From contig CALFIU010000084.1 in NCBI GenBank assembly GCA_937877455.1, forward strand, positions 1-5,387: a stretch of 5,387 bases of DNA. Direction: 5' to 3'. Within the stretch, counting starts at the first letter, position 1. Every line of letters begins with the position of its first letter. Below the pieces are notes generated by a model. The model worked only from the letters and a program-made list of their open reading frames with translations. It did no database searches and was not told the origin of the DNA. This document shows, piece by piece, positions 1 to 5,055 of the stretch. Source of the DNA: an uncultured Bacteroidales bacterium (GTDB lineage Bacteria; Bacteroidota; Bacteroidia; Bacteroidales; UBA3824). Made by a program: the position numbers and the translations under genes.

Positions 1-96
1 GCGCAAGTCGGCACAAGTCCGGCAGAATACCGAAAGCGGCTTAGAGGGAAAGAGTCCCCTTTACCAACTTTGGTAGTGCCCGATGCCGAGAAATAG
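1..96 (+). CDS. AraC-family transcriptional regulator, C-terminal fragment (5' end outside window)
   Basis: The first frame of the window is open from base 1 and stops at TAG 94-96, giving 31 residues. It contains GTSPAEYRKRL, the typical end of an AraC/XylS DNA-binding domain (the G-x-SP-x-x-YR segment after the second helix-turn-helix). The complete AraC protein at 4139-4954 ends comparably, with AMSPQKYRKSL. Only about the first 18 residues look like the family. The remaining tail (PLPTLVVPDAEK) is unconvincing and overlaps, on the other strand, the start of a flavodoxin-like gene, so the true C-terminus may have been lost at a junction near bases 60-78. The AraC call rests on one short motif. 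Confidence 0.5.
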   Translation, partial: AQVGTSPAEYRKRLRGKESPLPTLVVPDAEK

Positions 97-128
97 AGTG
101 CAACAATCATGATTAAAATCTTTTTCAT
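1..128 (-). pseudogene. Flavodoxin-like gene, 5' fragment only
   Basis: On the minus strand an ATG at 128-126 opens a frame that runs off the window at base 1. Its first 20 residues contain ALYFSASGTTK, which fits the flavodoxin FMN phosphate-binding loop (hydrophobic strand, then T/S-x-T/S-G-x-T) seen in small Bacteroidales flavodoxins such as YFSASGTTK-x-VA. After TTK the frame (VGKGDSFPLSRFRYS...) no longer resembles a flavodoxin in any of the three frames, and the plus strand there reads as an AraC C-terminus. The gene therefore seems cut at about codon 20. It has its own -7 box at 193-186 and a leader of about 55 nt. Flavodoxins are FMN electron carriers. Alternatives are a short secreted peptide or an unrelated gene that happens to carry this motif. 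Confidence 0.5.
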
Positions 129-185
129 AAATGTCTTATTATTAAATAGTTGATGTTTCAATGCACTCAAAAATATTTGTTACGA

Positions 186-193
186 TGCAAATA
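186..193 (-). promoter_or_regulatory. Bacteroidetes -7 box for the flavodoxin-like gene
   Basis: The plus strand reads CAAATATA, which is TATATTTG on the minus strand and an exact match to TAnnTTTG. It lies about 57 bases upstream of the minus-strand ATG at 128. No TTTG-like -33 box is visible at the usual spacing. Instead the operator-like repeat begins 25 bases further upstream, which suggests activator dependence. Confidence 0.6.
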
Positions 194-215
194 TACGTCG
201 ATTTTTCGGGACTGA

Positions 216-254
216 AGTTTCACATTTGGCTTGTAAGGTTTCACAAAATGAAGA
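216..254. promoter_or_regulatory. Putative AraC-family operator, left copy (direct repeat, 21-bp period)
   Basis: TTTCACA occurs at 218-224 and again at 239-245, exactly 21 bp apart, or two helical turns. AraC-family proteins bind such directly repeated half-sites. The 39-bp element aligns without gaps to 4081-4119 with 32 identical positions, including 15 consecutive identities (AGTTTCACATTTGGC). It sits where the -33 box of the minus-strand flavodoxin-like promoter would be. The repeat and its second copy are directly visible; binding by an AraC protein is inferred. Confidence 0.6.
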
Positions 255-328
255 AAAAGGAGATGATAATTTGGCAATTAATTGTGTTGAAAAAAAATAA
301 TAAATATTACGCCAAATTCTAAAAAAAT

Positions 329-347
329 CCATACTTTTGCGGTATGG
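329..347. repeat. Inverted repeat overlapping the methyltransferase promoter and start codon
   Basis: CCATAC (329-334) and GTATGG (342-347) form a perfect 6-bp inverted repeat with a 7-base spacer. The -7 box and the ATG of the methyltransferase gene both fall inside it. It could be an operator, a short RNA hairpin, or chance given the short arms. Confidence 0.4.
332..339 (+). promoter_or_regulatory. -7 box of the restriction cassette; apparently leaderless transcript
   Basis: TACTTTTG matches TAnnTTTG, and the ATG follows only 4 bases after its last G. Bacteroidetes transcription normally starts several bases downstream of this box, so the mRNA would begin at or next to the start codon. The AraC promoter at 4127-4134 has the same 4-base spacing. 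No good TTTG -33 box is seen at about 20 bases upstream. Confidence 0.6.
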
Positions 348-607
348 AAAAAATCAAATTCATAGACCTCTTCGCTGGCATTGGCGGCATACGCTGTGGT
401 TTCGAGAACGCGTTCCGAAAGGCAGGGTATGAAACTCAGTGTGTGTTGACATCAGAGATTAAGCCATACGCGGTAAAGGTCTTAAATGCCAACCATCCCG
501 ACGAAACTGTCAGCGGCGACATCACCAAAATTGCCGCCTCCGATATAAAGGATTTCGATTTTTTGCTTGCCGGATTTCCCTGCCAGGCTTACACAATTGT
601 AAATTAA
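344..607 (+). pseudogene. DNA cytosine-5 methyltransferase, truncated after motif IV
   Basis: The 87-residue product is the N-terminal part of a C5-cytosine methyltransferase. Such enzymes transfer a methyl group from S-adenosylmethionine to cytosine and normally have about 300-450 residues. Motif I (FIDLFAGIGGIRCGFE, residues 6-21) for SAM binding, a motif II/III-like stretch (TSEIKPYAV, then GDITKI) and motif IV GFPCQA with the catalytic cysteine are all present. After PCQA the frame reads YTIVN and stops, so motifs VI-X and the target-recognition domain are missing. No frame downstream continues the protein, because the Mrr-type gene begins 15 bases later. It cannot be catalytically complete. 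It is the first gene of a restriction cassette and presumably once protected DNA from the NgoBV-like nuclease. Assembly error joining two genomic places is a live alternative to true decay. Confidence 0.85.
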
Positions 608-622
608 AATCTAAGTACAAGA

Positions 623-1480
623 ATGGCAAAGAAACAGAAAATGAAAAAGAAATGCCCCACTCATCAATATTTCTTTGTGCCAACATTGAAAGCATTGAAT
701 AATCTTGGAGGATCAGGCTCTAATGAGGAAATATACAATGAAGTTATTTCAATAACCAAGTTGTCCTCTGATGTCATTGATGAAATGCATAGTTTCACAA
801 TGAGCGAAGTAGAGTATAAATTAATGTGGGCAAGGACTTATCTGAAAAATTATGGCGCAGTCGAAAAAAGTCGCCAAGGAGTTTGGTCATTAACTGCCAA
901 AGGTGCGAAACTCCTCAAAGAAAATAATATTGATACAAAAGAGATTGTTCAGTTTACAAATAAAAAACGCGGAGTTGCAGTGTCAGAGGAAGGTGAGAAC
1001 ATTACAGCCGAAAAGAAATCGTGGCGAGAACAAATCACTGATATTCTTTTGAACCTTGATCCTTACGCATTTGAGAGATTGGCACAACGTTTATTACGTG
1101 AATGTGGTTTTTCTGACGTTGTTGTTACCAAACGCTCCGGAGACGGAGGTATTGACGGTACGGGCAAACTTAGGATAAAAGGGATTTTCAGTTTCAATGT
1201 TGCTTTCCAATGTAAACGGTATAAAGGTCAAGTCGGAGCTGCCGCAATTCGTGATTTTAGAGGTTCACTTGGTACTAATATTGAAAAAGGAGTGTTAATA
1301 ACCACAGGGGCATTTACTCGGTCAGCGCGAGAAGAGGCATCAAGCGAGGGAAAACGATTGATTGATTTAATGGATGGCGAAGAACTTATTAATAAAATGG
1401 CAGAATATGGAATAGGTCTTACTGAAGTTAAATCTTACGAGGTAGATGAAGATTTCTTTAACTCACTATTGGATATTTAG
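623..1480 (+). CDS. Mrr-type restriction endonuclease (winged-helix N-domain + Mrr catalytic domain)
   Basis: The 285-residue protein has the two-domain plan of Mrr restriction proteins. Residues about 15-100 resemble the Mrr N-terminal winged-helix domain (FFVPTLKALNNLGG..., ending GVWSLTAKGAKLL). A charged linker follows. Residues about 145-265 form the PD-(D/E)XK-like Mrr catalytic domain: FERL (E151), RSGDGGIDG (D174, D178), then FQCKRY, giving the Q-x-K signature Q196/K198, and a late VLITTGAFTRSA segment. The catalytic residues appear intact. E. coli Mrr is a modification-dependent (type IV) nuclease that acts on methylated DNA, but Mrr-fold nucleases also serve in type II systems, so its target here is open. 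The ATG at 623 follows the truncated methyltransferase by 15 bases, and the stop is one base before the next ATG, consistent with one operon. The sequence looks more AT-rich than the methyltransferase fragment, suggesting a different origin. Confidence 0.85.
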   Translation: MAKKQKMKKKCPTHQYFFVPTLKALNNLGGSGSNEEIYNEVISITKLSSDVIDEMHSFTMSEVEYKLMWARTYLKNYGAVEKSRQGVWSLTAKGAKLLKENNIDTKEIVQFTNKKRGVAVSEEGENITAEKKSWREQITDILLNLDPYAFERLAQRLLRECGFSDVVVTKRSGDGGIDGTGKLRIKGIFSFNVAFQCKRYKGQVGAAAIRDFRGSLGTNIEKGVLITTGAFTRSAREEASSEGKRLIDLMDGEELINKMAEYGIGLTEVKSYEVDEDFFNSLLDI

Positions 1481-1481
1481 A

Positions 1482-2201
1482 ATGACTACAACATTATTGT
1501 TTGATTTGTTACGAAGTGATAACGGTTTGAAAAGTTGCCGCTTTAACAATACCATTAAAGTTGGGGTGTATAATGTTTGTGTTACTCAAAACGACATTAT
1601 CACTTTTTTGATTAAAGAATGGCTCGACAAGTGGATGACAGAAATGGGATTCAGCCACGATTACAACCATGCCCAATCCGCACCCGATTTTTGGCTCGAC
1701 ATCGACAACCACGACACCGAATGGCTTGAAATTAAAGCGTTTACAGGTTCGCCTAATTTCGACATTGCCAATATGATGTCGTACATCACAGAGGTAATTG
1801 AGAAGCCGTGGAAACTTCATTCTAAATATCTGTGTCTCAAATACAAGATGGATGAAGATACAGGCATTGTAACCGTTAGTGACGCATGGCTCAAAAGCGT
1901 TTGGGAGATTTCGTGTCCAAGTGCTAAATGGGCAATAAAAGTCCAAGACAAAAAGGGAGTTATCTACAATCTACGCCCAGCAACGTGGTATTCTACCTCA
2001 ACGTCATATCCTATTTTCAGAAGCCTTGAACATTTCTTATCCGCACTCGACTACGTGCTAAAAACATATTCGCCCACAGCAAAAATTGGTATGACTTGGC
2101 GGAAAGACGTTGCAAATGCCTACAAAAAGCACTTTGGCCAGACACTTGATATTCCGCTGTGGCAAGATATTGCAGAGCAATATGCGGAAAAGGAAGATTG
2201 A
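1482..2201 (+). CDS. NgoBV-like type II restriction endonuclease
   Basis: I recognise this 239-residue protein as resembling the NgoBV/NlaIV family of type II endonucleases, which cut GGNNCC and are normally paired with a C5-cytosine methyltransferase. Supporting features are APDFWLDI followed by EWLEIKAF, a PD-(D/E)XK core (P68-D69 ... E83-I-K85), then SPNFDIANMMSYI, DAWLKSVWEI and GVIYNLRPATWYS in the order I recall for the family. Length fits a full enzyme. An in-frame ATG at 1446 lies inside the preceding gene. I chose the ATG at 1482 because it starts one base after the upstream stop and gives a sensible N-terminus (LLFDLLRSDNGLKS). The catalytic residues look intact although the methyltransferase at 344-607 is broken. 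Without protection such an enzyme should be lethal, so it is inactive, silent, protected from elsewhere, or the locus is misassembled. The family call comes from memory of motifs, not from a search. Confidence 0.7.
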   Translation: MTTTLLFDLLRSDNGLKSCRFNNTIKVGVYNVCVTQNDIITFLIKEWLDKWMTEMGFSHDYNHAQSAPDFWLDIDNHDTEWLEIKAFTGSPNFDIANMMSYITEVIEKPWKLHSKYLCLKYKMDEDTGIVTVSDAWLKSVWEISCPSAKWAIKVQDKKGVIYNLRPATWYSTSTSYPIFRSLEHFLSALDYVLKTYSPTAKIGMTWRKDVANAYKKHFGQTLDIPLWQDIAEQYAEKED

Positions 2202-2202
2202 A

Positions 2203-3120
2203 TCAAAACTTCACATTCCTCATGCTGTTCGACTTTTTGATGTCTATGAGCGAGATGTTTTCGTTGCGGAAACGAGCCTTCGGGTTGCGCTCGCCACGGA
2301 CAAGGGTCAGGGCTTTTTGCGGACAAGCGTGGACACAGGCAAGGCAGTATTCGCACGAGCCGCCGACATTGGCTTTGCCGTCTTTCATGCGGAAGTTGCG
2401 GTGCGGGCACACGTCTTCGCAGGTGGCGCAGGCTATGCACAATGATTCGTCAAGTTTCAAAAGTCGCTCGGCTTCCATCGGGAAATGGTCGGCTTGAAGG
2501 TGGCTCAACATGCCTTTCAAATTGTCGTCAACGTCAAAATGGCTTACAAAATTCTGATGATTGTCGATGTCGGCGATTATCTTTGAGAGGTTTTCGGGGA
2601 TGTTCTTGTCGATTTTTATCTGTTCGTTCATGTCGAAAACTGGCAGATAGTTGTCAACCATCATTAAGATGTTGACGTAATTGTTGTTGACACCTTCCGA
2701 CTTACAGAAATCGTCCCACCATTCGGCGACATTGGCGGCAAAATTGCCAAATGTTATCACCGAAAAAATGTATGGAGCATTGAACTTTGCTTTTTCAACA
2801 AACTCCCTGACAATCAGCGGCGCAGTGGCGGCATAATCCGGGAACACGAATCCAATTTCGTCGGCTTTGAAATCGAGATTGCCATCTTTCATTGCTTGTG
2901 GAATGCTAATCGGCATTTCTGTCAGCGACCGCGCTACGTAAAGGCTGTTGCCGGTGGCTGTGAAATAAAAAACTATGCGTTTCTTACCTCCCGAACATCC
3001 GTCGAATGTCATCAGGCTTGTGGCCGATGCCAAGCCCGTCCAAGCCCATGCCGCCGAAAGTGCCGCAGCCCCCATTGTTTTGAGTGCGTCGCGGCGTGAC
3101 ATTGCGTTTTCTTTATCCAT
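2203..3120 (-). CDS. EFR1-type flavodoxin/ferredoxin protein with Tat signal
   Basis: The 305-residue protein joins a flavodoxin-like domain to a bacterial-type ferredoxin domain, the plan of EFR1-family proteins. SRRDALK at residues 8-14 followed by a hydrophobic stretch (16-31) is a twin-arginine export signal, so it should be exported folded with its cofactors. RIVFYFTATGNSLYVAR (48-64) is the flavin phosphate loop. Two complete CxxCxxCxxxCP motifs (Cys 228/231/234/238 and 256/259/262/266) predict two [4Fe-4S] clusters. The role is electron transfer; the partner is unknown. The first ATG is at 3120, and a second (residue 7, at 3102) directly precedes SRR and would also work. C42 (FDGC) is a poor lipobox. 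The gene lies 54 bases downstream of the aldo/keto reductase with no -7 box in the gap, so the two are probably cotranscribed. Its stop faces the nuclease stop with one base between. Confidence 0.85.
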   Translation of the reverse strand: MDKENAMSRRDALKTMGAAALSAAWAWTGLASATSLMTFDGCSGGKKRIVFYFTATGNSLYVARSLTEMPISIPQAMKDGNLDFKADEIGFVFPDYAATAPLIVREFVEKAKFNAPYIFSVITFGNFAANVAEWWDDFCKSEGVNNNYVNILMMVDNYLPVFDMNEQIKIDKNIPENLSKIIADIDNHQNFVSHFDVDDNLKGMLSHLQADHFPMEAERLLKLDESLCIACATCEDVCPHRNFRMKDGKANVGGSCEYCLACVHACPQKALTLVRGERNPKARFRNENISLIDIKKSNSMRNVKF

Positions 3121-3174
3121 AATTGTCAGGGAGTTTTTGTAAAAATCAATATTAAATTATTGCAAAACAAAATG

Positions 3175-4019
3175 TTACTTCTTCACCATCCCCATAAACC
3201 ACTTGACAATCTCTGGGTTGTGGTGGCTGGGCATTATCACGGGTGCGCTGGTGTCGAGTTTGAGGATTGCGTCGAGGTCGTCTTGCGAGAGTTTGAAATC
3301 AAAGATGTTCAGGTTTTCCGCCATGCGCTCCTTGCGGCTTGATTTTGGAATGATGATTACTCCACGGTCGAGGAGATAGCGGAGCGCAACTTGCGGGCCT
3401 GTCTTGCCGTATTTTTCGCCTATCTTGATGAGCGTTTCGTTGGTGAAGAACCCGTTTTTGCCCTCTGCCAACGGTCCCCACGACATGTGCGCAATGCCGA
3501 GTTCGTCCATGTACTTGCGGCTTTCGATTTGCTGTTGGAACACATGGGTCTCGATTTGGTTGACGGCCGGAGTTACGTCAAAATGTGCGCATAGGTCGAT
3601 GTAATGGTCGGGATAGAAATTTGACACGCCGATTGCACGCAGCTTGCCCTCTTTGTAGGCGTCTTCCAAAGCACGGTATGCGCTGTAGCGGTCGCCGTAG
3701 GGTTGGTGGAGCAACATCAGGTCGATGTACTCGGTTTGAAGTTTGTGGCTCTCGTCGATGCTCTTTTTGGCGGCGGCGTACTCGTAGTTGGTGAACCAAA
3801 TTTTTGACACGAGGAAGATTTCGTCGCGGTTGATTCCGCTTTTCTTGACAGCGTTGCCCACGCCTTCCTCGTTTTGATAGATTTGAGCGGTGTCAATCAT
3901 TCTGTAACCTACCGAAAGCGCGTCCAAAACGCATCTTTCACATTCTTGGGGGCTACTTGAAACACTCCGTAGCCCATCTGCGGCATTTCTACGCCGTTGT
4001 TGAGTTTTATGGTCTGCAT
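3175..4019 (-). CDS. Aldo/keto reductase, N-terminus separated by a one-base frameshift
   Basis: This is an NADPH-dependent aldo/keto reductase of the 2,5-diketo-D-gluconate reductase type. The in-frame body (250 residues from a TTG at 3927) has MIDTAQIY with the catalytic Asp and Tyr, LVSKIW with Lys, LMLLHQPYGD with His, AIGVSNF, and the cofactor-binding IIPKSSRKERM. The missing N-terminus is present in another frame: ATG 4019-4017 starts MQTIKLNNGVEMPQMGYGVF, continues QVAP, then shifts. Adding one base in the G run at 3948-3952 (plus strand) restores VAPQECERCVLDALSVGYRMID and a normal 281-residue enzyme; Asp43, Tyr48, Lys73 and His105 are in that numbering. As written the gene is broken. 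A sequencing error in the homopolymer, a real inactivating mutation or slipped-strand phase variation are all possible. It is the first gene of the redox operon, divergent from araC-type 4139-4954. The substrate is not evident. Confidence 0.88.
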
Positions 4020-4040
4020 AATCGTGATGTTTTAATGTTG

Positions 4041-4078
4041 TTTTCGATAATGCAAAAGTATGTGTTTTTTATCGAAAA
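4041..4078. repeat. Perfect 10-bp inverted repeat flanking the aldo/keto reductase -7 box
   Basis: TTTTCGATAA (4041-4050) and TTATCGAAAA (4069-4078) are exact reverse complements separated by 18 bases that contain the minus-strand -7 box. The arm spacing suits a dimeric DNA-binding protein, or the arms could form a cruciform. TTTTCGATAA recurs at 5358-5367. Confidence 0.5.
4053..4060 (-). promoter_or_regulatory. -7 box of the aldo/keto reductase - EFR1 operon
   Basis: The plus strand reads CAAAAGTA, i.e. TACTTTTG on the minus strand, an exact TAnnTTTG match. It lies 33 bases upstream of the ATG at 4019. No TTTG -33 box is present at the normal spacing; the operator-like repeat begins 23 bases upstream instead, as at the flavodoxin-like promoter (25 bases). 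Confidence 0.65.
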
Positions 4079-4080
4079 AT

Positions 4081-4119
4081 AGTTTCACATTTGGCGCGAA
4101 AATTTGCACAAAAAGAAGA
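4081..4119. promoter_or_regulatory. Putative AraC-family operator, right copy (direct repeat, 21-bp period)
   Basis: TTTCACA at 4083-4089 is followed 21 bp later by TTGCACA at 4104-4110. The whole element matches 216-254 at 32 of 39 ungapped positions. It lies between the divergent aldo/keto reductase operon and the AraC-family gene. The second half-site contains the -33 box of the AraC promoter, so occupancy could both activate the leftward operon and repress the regulator. The regulatory logic is inferred from position. Confidence 0.65.
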
Positions 4120-4134
4120 TTTTTGTTACCTTTG
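4103..4134 (+). promoter_or_regulatory. Promoter of the AraC-family gene (-33 TTTG, -7 TACCTTTG); apparently leaderless
   Basis: TTTG at 4103-4106 and TACCTTTG at 4127-4134 are separated by 20 bases, a textbook Bacteroidetes -33/-7 pair. The ATG at 4139 begins 4 bases after the -7 box, so the transcript should start at or beside the start codon. This supports 4139 as the translation start. Confidence 0.75.
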
Positions 4135-4138
4135 CCCC

Positions 4139-4954
4139 ATGAAACCGCATTTTCAATATTCATACGATATTAACGGCATCAACGCCGAGAGCCTTGCCGA
4201 TTGTTGCTTGCATTTGATATGCTTGGAGGGCGAGGGCAGTTTTGTGTATAATGAACGGTGCTTCCACTTTGTAAAAAACAGCCTTGTGGTTGTGCCGACG
4301 CCTTGCAAAATCAAAAATATTGCAGTGGTTGAAGGCTCTAAGTTTGAGTGGTTTGCAGCCCCAACCCGTTTTTTGCAAGGACTTTTGCCGTCCAACAATT
4401 ACAGCATCGGCGGCTCTATCAGCCTTAATGCAAACCCTGTGATTCCGCTTTCCGACAATGATGCCCAGCGTTTTCTCAACGACATCCGCCGTATCAAGGA
4501 GCGTTTGAACGATGCCGATTTTAGGTTTTATGTTGAAATTATGGGCAGTCTTTGCCTTACAATGATTTACGATATTTTTGAGTTTCACGCCCAATACTAC
4601 GGCGCGGTCAACCATACCGACCGCGCGGGCTACATCGTCAGCAAACTTATGAATCTGCTATCGACGGGAATATGCCGCACCGAGCGTGAAATGCGTTATT
4701 ATGCTGAGCGTCTGCACGTTTCGCCCAAATATCTCTCCGCCACCGTCCGCCGCATGACAGGCCGCAGCGTTACGTCTTACATAGACAGTTACGCAGTGCC
4801 GTTGCTCAAGGATTTTCTCGACGACCACCGCCTTTCGATAACGCAGATTTGCGAAATGATGAACTTCACAACTCTCTCATATTTCAGCCGTTACTGCAAA
4901 AAACACTTGGCAATGTCGCCGCAGAAATATAGGAAAAGTTTGCAGCCTAAATAG
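4139..4954 (+). CDS. AraC-family transcriptional regulator
   Basis: The 271-residue protein has a C-terminal AraC/XylS DNA-binding domain from about residue 180. The first helix-turn-helix is around YYAERLHVSPKYLSATVRRMTG (186-207 approx.), followed by GRSVTSYID. The second is around SITQICEMMNFTTLSYFSRYCKK, with the family-ending MSPQKYRKS. The N-terminal half is a cupin-like sensing region typical of the group (GEGSFVYNERCFHFVKNSLVVVPTP, then FEWFAAP); its ligand cannot be read from sequence. A TTG at 4091 would extend the frame by 16 residues but lies upstream of the -7 box, so I take the ATG at 4139. It is divergent from the aldo/keto reductase - EFR1 operon and is the natural candidate to bind the 21-bp-spaced repeats at 4081-4119 and 216-254. 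In Bacteroidales, AraC regulators are often found beside flavodoxin and aldo/keto reductase genes. Confidence 0.9.
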   Translation: MKPHFQYSYDINGINAESLADCCLHLICLEGEGSFVYNERCFHFVKNSLVVVPTPCKIKNIAVVEGSKFEWFAAPTRFLQGLLPSNNYSIGGSISLNANPVIPLSDNDAQRFLNDIRRIKERLNDADFRFYVEIMGSLCLTMIYDIFEFHAQYYGAVNHTDRAGYIVSKLMNLLSTGICRTEREMRYYAERLHVSPKYLSATVRRMTGRSVTSYIDSYAVPLLKDFLDDHRLSITQICEMMNFTTLSYFSRYCKKHLAMSPQKYRKSLQPK

Positions 4955-4997
4955 ATTAACCGTAGAAACGCGATTAATTATATCTCTACGGTCAATC
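4954..4997. terminator. Hairpin after the AraC-family gene, possible bidirectional terminator
   Basis: GATTAACCGTAGA (4954-4966) pairs with TCTACGGTCAATC (4985-4997): 12 of 13 positions, including an uninterrupted 8-bp ACCGTAGA/TCTACGGT core, with an 18-base loop. It begins at the last base of the AraC stop codon and lies between convergent genes. The following run (TTAAATATTATAA) is AT-rich but is not a clear T tract, so termination is inferred from position. Confidence 0.5.
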
Positions 4998-5055
4998 TTA
5001 AATATTATAACTCAATTTTCGCAAATGCAAATTTTTTTAGAATCACCGAATAAAA

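Noticed and set aside
248..322. Short plus-strand ORF (24 codons, starting MKKKEMIIWQL)
   Set aside because: It overlaps the operator repeat, is almost all Lys/Asn/Ile from AT-rich DNA, and has no -7 box placed to express it.
797..805. Extra TTTCACA inside the Mrr-type gene
   Set aside because: It is a single half-site within coding sequence with no partner at 21 bp and no promoter nearby.
1446..1481. Upstream ATG for the NgoBV-like nuclease
   Set aside because: It lies inside the Mrr-type gene; the ATG at 1482, one base after that gene's stop, gives a more natural operon join.
1509..1946. Minus-strand open frame of 145 codons within the NgoBV-like gene
   Set aside because: It is antisense to a gene with recognisable nuclease motifs and its own translation has no family features.
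2110..2497. Overlapping plus- and minus-strand open frames in and beyond the end of the nuclease gene
   Set aside because: Their translations are Arg/Ala/His-rich shadows of the EFR1 ferredoxin domain on the minus strand, with no promoter or family resemblance.
4091..4138. TTG start extending the AraC-family protein by 16 residues
   Set aside because: It precedes the promoter's -33 and -7 boxes, so it would not be in the transcript.
4160..4615. Minus-strand open frames inside the AraC-family gene
   Set aside because: They are antisense to a complete, well-supported gene and show no motif.
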